Positions 49,001 through 61,000 of a stretch of 64,000 bases of DNA are shown here, in pieces. Every line of letters starts with the position of its first letter. Positions within the stretch are counted from its first letter, which is position 1. The notes beneath the pieces were generated by a model. The model did no database searches. It saw only the letters and a program-made list of their open reading frames with translations, and was not told the origin of the DNA. The stretch spans positions 40,916,766 through 40,980,765 of the forward strand of contig CM037785.1 of assembly GCA_021229015.1 (NCBI GenBank). Reading direction: 5' to 3'. The position numbers were made by a program, and so were the translations under genes. The stretch comes from Solen grandis. Lineage: Eukaryota; Mollusca; Bivalvia; Adapedonta; Solenidae.

Positions 49001-52000
49001 TTAACTTTCATCCATAGAGGTAAACCATGAAGCTATGCGTACAAGGATAAAATCCAGATTGCACTGTCGAGTAATCAGGTAAATTTGGTTTATAAGACTG
49101 TTTCTGCTCACTCAGTTTGAAAAAACACTTTATAATTAAATTTAGGTAAGTTTAACTGTGGTTTTCTGCAGATCAGGCTTTATGTGGTACCTATTGAGTG
49201 CGTCAAAATGAGTCTATATGAGGGAAAAGGTTAAAAGGCATCTAAGGATTAATGCCCCTCTTATGGCATTAGTGGGTTTGAACAAACATTTATTATAGAT
49301 AAAGAACCTGGCCAATCTTAAATAACTATGCTGTTATTAGCTCGTCTGTTTTGAAGAAAAAGTCTAGCTATTCTGATGGCTGGGGCATCATGGTTATCGT
49401 GCAAAAACTTAAATGTAGACCATTACTCAGACATGTAGGGTTGCACTCTGTATATTAACATTATAATGTGATGTATATTAAAAACAGACAAGGGTTGGTC
49501 CACTATGTATATTGTGCTTATAATGTTACCATATGCTGTAATTTTAATGTGATAATGTATATAACATTATAATTGCATTATTTTAGTGATTATAATGTAA
49601 TATGCGTATTATAATTATGTATTTAACATTATAATGTATTATATACAGTGATTATAATGTACCATATGCTGTAATTATAATGTGATGTATATTATCATTA
49701 TAATGCATTATATACAGTGATTATAATGTACCATATGCTGTAATTATAATGTGATGTATATTATCATTATAATGCATTATATACAGTGATTATAATGTAA
49801 TATATGCTGTAATTATAATGTGATGTATATTAACATTATAATGCATTATATACAGTGATTATAATGTACCATATGCTGTAATTATAATGTGATGTATATT
49901 AACATTATAATGTATCATATATATTGTCCTTATAATGTGTATCATATGGTCATTTGAATGTGTTACATGCTGTCATTATAATATATTAGATACCATCATA
50001 GTATAATTGTCATGGTTATGTTTTTTATGCTGATATTATAATGTAATATACGTATTGTCAATATAATGTTTTATGCCTCATACACAGATTGTATAATGTA
50101 TTACAAACTGCCTTTCATGTTGTTGTATTGGGGTTTACCGTCGCAGCGATAGTATTTCAATCATTTAGCGACGTACAGCTAATTACAGGTGGAGGAAGAC
50201 CCTGAGTACACAGAGGTACCCGGGTAGAACCACCGACCTACCGCAAGCCAGCTGGAAGGCTGCCTTACATGAAAAATCCGAAGTCTCTACCGGGATTCGA
50301 ACCCACAGCGGTGAGGGGCTGAGAGATTAAACTGCCTTTCATAGCTGGTTAAGTAAATTAAATGGATCAATTACCATTGTATTATCATATGAAGGCTGAT
50401 TTACAATTTATTTTTAAGGGTTTATAATCTGTGTACTGTCTTCATGAAAATAAGCTCATAAGAAGTCTCAAAATAGTCATAATTACGGTCTTTCCAAATG
50501 CCATTTCTGTGCATGGAAGGTCAGGACATTGTCTTTACCAGGTCATTTGCAAACCATTACTAATTACATGGCAAAAGTTATGAATTTGATTATTGGTGTA
50601 TGATGATTGTTAAAAATTTTAATGGAGAAAAGATTGGTTTTCAAACACCCGAAAGGATGTATAAAGAATGGGGGAAAATGATTAAAATCAGTACACAAGT
50701 GTAAAGGAAGAAAGGTGTGTTGTCTAACAGGATGTTCTGAGTTTAACTGTGTCACACTGTAAATCACTGATAGTTTTATATGTAGGAAAGGTATTTTATT
50801 GTTATTTGTAGACAGGAAAAAAAATGTTAAGGGAATGCATAGCTGGTAATTAAGACAATGTGTCGTGGTTAAAATAGGATATATACAAAACCTCAGATAT
50901 CCTTGATTCACACGCCTACATTCGTACAGGTAGCAGGTAGAGTTACCAGTGGGCAATTTGTGAAAATAAACCAAGCAAGTCATGAGTAGGTGATTCTTGG
51001 TTTACTTGAGTGAACAGTTTTTTTTATTTAATGTACAAGGATGTGTAAATGATATTTCAAAATAGGTTCATATTTTTGTGAATTTATATATGGGTTTATG
51101 TTCCTATCTCAGTGTGCATGACTGTGGTAAACATACTGAAAATTCACCTAAGAAACCATGGTAACACCTAATTCAGCTCGCAAATAAATTACCGTCTAGG
51201 GGTTGTACAGTTATTGTGTGTTATTGTGCACAAGTTGTTTAGAAACAAGATATTAATAAGAATGGAAACTTGAATATTATGTAAGATCATTTTAGTTTCT
51301 GTGTTTTTAGGAAGTTCTAGTTTGAAAATGAGGAGTCAAATGATAATGATATAATTATGTAATATTATCATTATGTCATGGGGCCGCCGTGGCTGAGCGG
51401 TTACAGTCGTGGACTACAAATCTCTCAGCCCCTCACCGCTGTGGGTTCGAATCCCGGTAGAGACTGCAGATTTTTCATGTGAGGAAGCCTTCCAGCTGGC
51501 TTGCGGTAGGTCAGTGGTTCTACCCGGGTACCTCTGTGTACCCGGGGTCTTCCTCCACCTGTATTTGGCTGGATGTCGCTATATGATTGAAATACTATCG
51601 CAGCGATGGAAAACTCCAATACAACAACAACATTATGTCATACAACATGTATATTTCTCTCCTATGATAGCCATGAAAATGCAGTTATAACTGTTTAAGA
51701 AAAGAAACAAAAGTTCTGGAATTTATGTCTAGCATATTTGAATTCTTTATCAGTACAACAAAATTTGCAAATAATATGAGATGTAAATAAAGGGAGGTTA
51801 AAAAACTATATGCCAGCAGAAAATTATATTCATCATTGTTTCAAAGTATTGGTTTAATTTGAATTATAATTTTAATCTCCCTAATAAAATTCTAAGTTGA
51901 GGCAAAGAATTTTGAGTTAGTACCTTGCACAAAAAGCTCAAAATATGAAAATACCTTAAAATAACTTGAATGAATCATCATCATTTATGTATGTTTTGAC

Positions 52001-55000
52001 TTTAGGAAATATATTGTAATATATCGCAATATTAGTTTAAAATATTGCAATATCATTTTTGCCTGCAATTAAGGGTGTAACGGTATACCGTATGATGATA
52101 TACTGCGGTATTTTCTTCACAGTACGGTTCACGGTATGCTCCCAGGTCTGCACAGAACGGAACTGTTAACTTTCAGGGTTTTTCTTTTTCCTTCTATAAC
52201 AGCAATTTCCCCTTGGTAAAAAAAGGCGATATTTTTCACCTCTGAGAAATAAAAATTCTCCTAACAAAACTCTCCTCTTTCCAATTCATTAACTTTAAAG
52301 AAAACAAAAGGGAAAATAAATAATGCATATCGCTCTACACTGTATATTACTTAAATGGAAGCACTTGCGATGGCAAAATCTTGGTATGTTATCCAATCAA
52401 CACGCATTCTGATGCTTCCTAATTATACAATGATGCAGAATTCTTGAATAGTATCGTTCATAATGTCTCTTAACATCATCAGCTACTGTTTTACTGCTAA
52501 AATTGCGTAATCATCACAATGGCGGCCATATGCGATAAACATCAACAATGTTTGATGACCTCTGTATTTTTTAATCAATTTAATTGATTGATCAGTTTGC
52601 ATTTTAAGTAAAGGAGGGAAATTTCAACAGGTGACTACATGAAAGATACTGATTTATATAAATTGGGATCAATTAATTGCCTTGATGTAAATTATCGCTA
52701 ATTGAACATTTGAAATAAAAACTTCATCTCATTGGATCTGCAGTTTTTTTTCCTTAGTATAAATGTGGATGCTATAAGTATCATTTTTAGTGATTTCATT
52801 GAAAATATTTAAATTGCTATCTTGCTGACGTCTCTTATGGAATAAACATTTAAGTCTTATATGTTTCTGCAATAAATATGGCACTATCATGTAGTATTGG
52901 TATTACTTTTGATTATTTAATGATAAGATTTTTATCAGTAAACAACAAATTAAATCGTATGAAAAAAAGTGTTTTTATGTTAATGACTTTAAGGATTTTT
53001 TTCATTTCTTTTTTAATAATTTCAGATTTAAAAAAAATCTTGTTTTTACAGAGAGCACAACTTAATTTGTATTTATGATAAAAACTATGCCTAATATATT
53101 AAACAATTAAGAATATGTCTTTGTTCTTAATTTACTCTTCATTTAAAGATAGGAAACTAGGTTGACAAAATTTAAAAGCCCGTATTGTGATACGTATCCT
53201 ATCGTGACCACTATCGCGATATGTATCGTATCGTTGGGTAAGCGTATCGTTACACCCTTACCTGCAATTCCCAGCCTTTATAGATGCTGTTTAAATTATC
53301 AGACATGATCATATGCTGGGTTTACATATGTCTGAGTCTCATGTCATAGTCCCATCAAGCAGTTTGGGTATAATGTAATTGTTGGCTCTACACCCACACA
53401 TCATATCACATGTCGCTTCAATTTCTTTAACTTCCCAGTTTGCTAAACAGAAACCTAATATGTTTAACCCTTTCCCTCATATAGACTCATTTTGACGCAC
53501 TCAATAGGTACCACATAAAGCCTGATCTGCAGAAAACCACAGTTAAACCTTACCTAATTTAATTATAAAGTTCTCATTTCCAGACCACTGAGGAGCAGCA
53601 AACAGCATAAAACCAGATCAGCCTGCGAGTTACTCGCAGGCTGATCTGGTTTTATGCTGTTCGCATAGGTCTTTTCATGGTATCCTCTATGAGGGAAAGG
53701 GTTAATACTCTAAACTGAAAGGTCATTTCATTTTACCAGTACTCTCCTTAATATAACTCAAGATGAAAAACATTTAAAAAACAATTCATATTATATAAAG
53801 TTGTTGACTCATTTATTAATGTTATGCTATAGTGGGTGCTTTGAGCTGTAAGTTGAATATTCTTCCATGAGAATAAATAAACATAACTGTTCAGCTAAAA
53901 GGGTTGTCGTATATCCTTAAAACCAAGAATGCGTGAAGATTTTTTTTTTTTTTTTTTTTTTTTTGAGAAATTCGTACCAGTCTGGAAAAGATTAGTTAAA
54001 GTGGTAATGATGTCATGAAATGATATATGAATTATCAATACATGTTTATTCATGTATGTAGCTTGAAAGCCTAGAGTGAACAAAATTAATGATGAATTAT
54101 TGTATTCAAGTTAGATAAGAAGTCCTATGTTTGTATTAGATTTTACTGTAAGAGTTTACTCCCTTACGTTAGACTACACCAACATTTTGTGTGAATGTGA
54201 AGAAAATTGTTCATTTATTAAAGGTCCTGTATGTCTTATTTGAAAATGAAACAAAAATAATATTGTAAGAAAAAAGTTAAAAATGTGATAATTGATTAAC
54301 ATAACATTAAGATTTTAAAGAAAACAAAACAAAACAAAACCCAAAAGAATTTACAGAGAGAAACAAACAGTAAAATGTAAAAAAAAATGTTATCTTGGTA
54401 TCAGAAATTGTAAAACCATGAAAATAGGTGTTGTATTTTTTTTTTTTTTTTTTTAAGCAGCTTGTTCACAGATGATCATTGTCTAAGAATTTGATTTTTA
54501 ACTATCTGTGTGTATTACCTTTATGAGTACCCATCTACAGATGGATGGTCACCCAGTGCAAACTTTCATGATTGTAAAAATGAATGGATGGTTTTCCCAT
54601 CACTGTCACTATCACTTACCAATTATATTGAACCTATATTTAGAATAATTAAAACCTATATTTAGATTTCTGTTTTCGTGTAGACGGATCATATTACGCT
54701 TCACACATGCGCTCACTTCACAGGTTGACCTTATGAATTTGCTACCAGGAATTGCTGAAGATTCAATGTTGTGGAACATGTCAAAACATGGTACCTCAAG
54801 CATCTGCTTCAGTAATACAGTATTCTGTATTAAACTGATTTCCCCGAAATTACCTTTACAAAAATAGCATTTTCCAGCACAACATCCTCAGGGTGAGTTT
54901 GTGATGGCCCTTCGTCCGGCGTCCATCGTGCATTGTCAACAATTTGGCTTGTTAACACTCTAGAGGCCATATTTTTAGGCCAATCTTCATGAAACTTGGT

Positions 55001-58000
55001 CAGAATGTTTGTCTCCATGAAATCTTGGACAAGTTCGAATTTGGGTTATGTGGGGTCAAAAAGTAGGTCACAAGGTCAAATCATATAAAAACCTTAACAC
55101 TCTAGAGGCCACATTTTTGGCCCAATCTTCATGAAACTTGGTCAGAATGTTTGTCTCCATGTAATCTTGGACAAGTTAGAATTTGGTTCATGTTGGGTCA
55201 AAAAGTAGGTCACGAGGTCAAATAATATAAAAACTTTGTTAACACTCTAGAGGCCACATTTTTGGCCCAATCTTCATGAAACGTGGTTTGAATGTCCGTT
55301 TCCATAATATCTTGGACAAGTTCAAATTTGGGTCATGTGGGGTCAAAAAGTAGGTGAATATAAAAAATCCAACATATGTTGCTCATTTATAATCAGGTGA
55401 GCGATTCAGGGCCATAATGGCCCTCTTGTTTTTTAGCTCACCTGAGCACAACGTGCTCATGGTGAGCTATTGTGATCGCCTTTTGTCCGTCGTCCGTCGT
55501 CCGTCGTCCGTGCGTGCGTGCGTGCGTGCGTCCGTCCGTCGTCAACAATTTGCTTTAAACAACATCTCCTCATGAACCGCTGAAGGGATTTTGACCAAAC
55601 TTCACAGGAATCATCCTTATGATGCCCTCTATCAAAGTTGTACAAATTATTCAGATTGGTTAAAAAAGTAGGTCACAGGAGCTAAAAATAGATTTTAAAA
55701 ATGCAAACTTTGAAAATCTTCTTCTGCAAAACTGCAAGGCCTAGAGCTTAGATATTTGGTATGTAGCATCATCTAATGGTTCATTACCAAGATTGTTCAA
55801 ATCATAGCCCTACGGTGATAAATGCCCCGCACCAGGGGTCACTTGTTTTACATAGAGTTATATAGGAAAATGTTTAAAAATCTTCTTCTATGAATCCATA
55901 AGGCCTAGAGATTAGATATTTGGTATGAAGCATCATCTTATGGTTCATTACCAAGATTGTACAAATCATGACCCTATGGTGATAAATGACCCCGCACCAT
56001 GGGTCACTTGTTTTACATAGAGTTATATAGGAAAAGCTTTAAAAATCTTCTTCTATGAATCCATAAGGCCTAGAGATTAGATATTTGGTATGTAGCATCA
56101 TCTTATGGTTCATTACCAAGATTGTTCAAATCATAGCCAAACGGTGATAAATGCCCCCGCAATAGGGGTCACTTGTTTTACATAGAGTTATATAGGAAAA
56201 GCTTTAAAAATCTTCTTCTATGAATCCATAAGGCCTAGAGATTAGATATTTGGTATGAAGCATCACCTTATGGTTCATTACCAAGATTGTACAAATCATG
56301 ACCCTATGGTGATAAATGACCCCGCACCATGGGTCACTTGTTTTACATACAGTTATATAGAAAAAACTTTAAAAATCTTCTTCTATGAATCCATTAGGCC
56401 TAGAGCTTAGGTATTTGGTATGTAGCATCGTCTTATGGGCCATTACCAAGATTTTACAAATCATAGCCCTAGTGATAAATGACCCCGCACCAGGGGTCAC
56501 TTGTTTTACATAAGTTATATAGGAATATCTTTAAAAATCTTCTTCTATGAATCCATTAGGCCTAGAGCTTAGATATTTGGTATGTAGCATCATCTTATGG
56601 TTCATTACCAAGATTGTACAAATCATAGCCCTATGGTGATAAATGCCCCCGCACCAGGGGTCACTTGTTTAACATAGAGTTATATAGGAAAATCTTTAAA
56701 AATCTTCTATGAATCCATTAGGCCTAGAGCTTAGATATTTGGTATGTAGCATCATCTAATGGTTCATTATCAAGATTTTCAAAATGGTGGCCCTTTGGAG
56801 ATAAATGACCCCGCACTAAGTCTTCTCCTCTGAAACCATAAGGCCCAGTGCTTATATATTTGGTGTGTAGTATTGTCAGGGCTAAAATGTTTAAGATTGA
56901 GTTATATCAGAATTCTTGTCTGTTTAAAAACCTTGTAATCAGTTGTAGCAATAGTACTCAGGTGAGCGATCCAGGGCCATCATGGCCCTCTTGTTTTGTC
57001 AAGAAACAAAGATTTCACCAACATAAACATAGGAGATTTTTTTTTCATTTCTATTGAGTATCTGTGAACAAGCTGCTTTTTAAAGATGAGTTTACATTCT
57101 TTGACAGAGGCTGAACTTTATCGATGTAGCCACAGGATCCCTGGGGCAGGGTCTTGGTATAGCAGCAGGGATGGCATACACAGGAAAATACTTTGACAAA
57201 TCTGAGTAAGTTTTATTTCATCACTGGTGTCAGTTTGATGTAATCTGTCCTATCATTTCACATGATTTGTTCTGTCATATTGTCCTGTGTTATGAATATC
57301 AGTATTTTTTTTTTTATAATGAATTAGAATTACATGTATTAAGAAAACACCCAACTCCTTGAAATATTTTTATTTATAAATTTATGAGGGTAGTGTTGTC
57401 TCTAAATGATGTTCATAAATGTACTGCTATAGTTATGGAGCTAAAAGAAATTTATTTCCTAGTCATCATGTCTGAAGAAAACTAGTGTCAGATGTTCAAA
57501 AGTGGAACTACTTTTGTAAGGGAAAGATGTAGGGAAAATGAAATGTGAACATTTGCATTTAATACGGGTAATTTGTTAACTAGTCATCTATTCTAGTAGA
57601 TTTTAATGAACTGAAATGAGTAAAAAACACAGATTATCATGTTGTTGTTTTTTTAAGAACATCAGAAGTAGATCATGTCCATAATTTCTGGTAACACTTT
57701 AAAAAATGTGTCTGTGTGTACAGCATATTTTGTAAATCAATACATTTCTACACTTAACTACATGTAAACTGGTATAGCTCCCTTGCTTGGTACTCAGCAT
57801 ATTAGGGTAGTTCCAGGACTGGTTGTCCAAGTTTCAGGATAATGTAACTGGGTGTGGTATCATGCCACATGTCCACAGTGTTATACTGCAATGTGGCAGC
57901 ACTATATCTGTCTCGAGTAGACATCATCTCCAAATGACTGAAATACTGTCGGTGGGACGTGAAAACAAACAAACAAACTGAATTAAAACATGTATACCCA

Positions 58001-61000
58001 GTCTGTATTTATTGACGCATGTGCCATGTATCTCTTTACTCAGCTACCGTGTATACTGCCTAGTGGGTGATGGGGAGAGTGCTGAGGGTTCCATCTGGGA
58101 AGCTCTGTCTTTCGCCAGTTTTTATAAGCTTGACAATCTTGTTGCCGTGTTTGACATCAACCGACTTGGTCAGAGTGACCCCACGCCACTTCAACATGAC
58201 ATGGACACTTATGAGGCCAGACTGAAGGCATTCGGGTTAGTCTTAATGTTTTTATTTTGCTTATTTTTGGTTTTGAAAATCTGTAAAGTAGCTTCTGTAC
58301 TAATGTGTATGAAGTTACTATTACACATATACTTCACAAGATGATGTTGGTCGTAGAGGAATCGTTCCTTCTTCCTGTCCTTATGTGCCATCACTTTTAC
58401 AGAAAGTGACGTCTTACCATATTGTTATAAGTCAGGGTGATGTGGCAGGGATATAATTCATCACCTACAGGGTTAGCTCTGGTTTTTTACTTCTGGGAGA
58501 AGTCATCATTGCATATTTGTGTTTTATAAGGAAAACAAAGGTGTAAACTGATAGTGAAGAAAGATGTTGATTATACTATAAGTGACTGGTTCCCTATCTC
58601 TGCAGCTGGAACACGTACGTGGTAGATGGTCATGATGTGGAGGCTCTGTGTAAGACGTTCCATGATGCAAGCACAGTCAAGGATAAACCAACCTGTATCC
58701 TTGCCAAAACATTCAAAGGCAAGGGGTTCCCGGACATAGAGGATAAGATGAACTGGCACGGTAAGCCCCTGGGGGCCAAGGCTGCTGAATCCATGGATAA
58801 GGTGAAGAGTCAGATGCAGCAGGGTCAGGTCAACTCGAACCTGAGACCCCAGGCCATCACAGCCACTGTCCCCAAGGTTGACATCTCTAATATACAAATG
58901 TCCGAGCCACCCAGCTACAAACTAGGAGACTCTGTAAGTGTTTATCTTGTATCTCTAACTCTTTACTTCATATAGCCCTTTCCCTTATAGAGGACACCAT
59001 GAAAAGACCTATGCTAACAGCATTAAACCAGATCAGCCTGCGAGTAACTCGCAGGCTGATCAGGTTTTATGCTGTTCGCTGCTCCTCAGTGGTCTGGAAA
59101 TGAGGATTTTATAATTATACCCCCCCGCAACGAAGTTAGGGGGGGGTATACTGGAATCAGGTTGTCCGTCCGTCCGTCTGTCCGTCCGTCTGTCCGTCCG
59201 TCCGTCTGTAGACACAAAATTCTGCGGACTACTCCTCCTAAACTTCTGGAAGGATTTTGATGAAACTTGCTGGCAATGATCCTTAGACATTGTATTAGCG
59301 CGTTATTACCTCCCCTTTACCAAGTTATGCCCCTTTGATGATTTTTGCATTACAAACTTCTGCGGACTACTCCGCCTAAACTACTGGAAGGATTTTAATG
59401 ATACTTGCTGTCAATGATCCTTAGACATTGTAGCAGCGCGTTATCTATATAGCATTGAGTTACCTCCCCTATTTACCAAGTTATGCCCCTTTGATGATTT
59501 TTGCATTACAAACTTCTGCGGACTACTCCGCCTAAACTACTGGAAGGATTTTAATGATACTTGCTGTCAATGATCCTTAGACATTGTAGCAGCGCGTTAT
59601 CTATATAGCATTGAGTTACCTCCCCTATTTACCAAGTTATGCCCCTTTGATGATTTTTGCATTACAAACTTCTGCGGACTACTCCTTCTAAACTACGGGA
59701 AGGATTTTGATGAAACTTACTGGCAATGATCCTTAGACATCTATATAGCATTGAGTTACCTCCCTATTTACCAAGTTATGCCCTTTGATGATTTTTGCAT
59801 TACAAACTTCTGCGGACTACTCCTTCTAAACTCTGGAAGGATTTTGATGAAACTTGCTGGCAGTGATCCTTAGATTGTATAAGCACGTTATCTATATATC
59901 ATTTGGTTACCTCCCCTATTTTCCAAGTTATGCCCCTTTGATGATTTTTGCATTACAAACTTCTGCGGACTACTTCGCCTAAACTACTGGAAGGATTTTG
60001 ATGAAACTTGCTGCCATTCATCCTTAGACATTGTAGAAGCATGTGTTAGTTATATAACATTGGATTACCTCCCTTTATTATAGTTATGCCCCTTTGATGA
60101 TTTTTGCTTTACAATTTTCTGCAGACTACTCCTCCATTGGATCACCTCCTTTTTTATAGTTATGCCCTTTGATGATTTTTGCTTTACAATTTTCTGCAGA
60201 CTACTCCTCCTAAACTACTGGAGGGATTTCAATGAAACTTGCTGTCATTCAACTTAGACATTGTAGTAGCGCTTTTTCTATATAACATTGGGTTACCCCC
60301 CCCCCCCCCCCTGTTTTAAAGATATGTCCCTTTGATGGTATTTGTTTTACAATTTTCTTCCATTGATAGATTTCAGTGAATCTTAATGATATTTATCCAT
60401 AGACATACATATACCCATATGTATGTAAAACATAGGATAACTAGATTTCTAGGTAGTTGGCACATATGTCCTCTGTATATTAAGATGGAGTGTTGCATAC
60501 AAGAATTCTGATTTCATGCTCCAAAGCCATGTTTGACAAAAACACTTGCGGGGGGGTATTAGTAAGCCCTTAGGCGACAGTTCTAGTTAAATGTGGTTAG
60601 GTTTAACTGTGGTTTTCTGCAGATCAGGCTTTATGTGGTACCTATTGAGTGCGTCAAAATGAGTCTACATGAGGGAAAGGGATAGACTCATTTTGAAACA
60701 CAGGCTAACAGAGCAGACCCAGATCAAACAGCTGTCTGATCAGGGTCTCCTCTGTTTGCTCGTACAATATTGTAGCTCAGTTTCTACACAGTCATTTGTG
60801 GTAAAGAAAAATCCATTGTTTCATAAACCATTTAAAGATCAATCAATCATTATTTATCAAATCATAAGTTTGTAAAGAATATTCATAAGGTAATTGGTGA
60901 AAGGAATTTGAGATAACTGTTTACTCATAGATCAAGATTATTTTCTTGAACCAGGTCACTTCCTAAAATTGTTTATCTTTGTAAAAAACGGTACTGGTAT

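Larger units (their letters stand above)
54453..57083. mobile_element. MITE (TTGTTCACAGA family), copy 3, split by two nested elements
   Basis: The left end TTAAGCAGCTTGTTCACAGA and right end TCTGTGAACAAGCTGCTTTT are inverted. The interior matches copy 1 at 2137 up to AATAGCATTTTCC (54877) and again from AAGAAACAAAGATTTCACCA (57000). Between them lie two tandem-core elements (54877-55428 and 55433-56994). The right end stops about 24 nt before TKT exon 4. Confidence 0.85.
46311..57107. other. TKT intron 3 (10.8 kb)
   Basis: Elements inside are listed separately. Unexplained parts are 46.3-47.2 kb, 50.33-51.37 kb and 51.65-52.06 kb, all AT-rich with no conserved frame. The frame at 50564-50983 (139 codons, minus) has no recognisable domain. 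Confidence 0.8.

Noticed and set aside
50564..50983. 139-codon minus-strand frame
   Set aside because: Low-complexity His/Phe/Thr-rich translation, no conserved motif and no splice context.
51393..51455. Possible tRNA-Ser or tRNA-Leu gene (good A and B boxes)
   Set aside because: The head is followed by a SINE body, CAA tail and target duplication; it does not close into an acceptor stem, so it is a SINE head.
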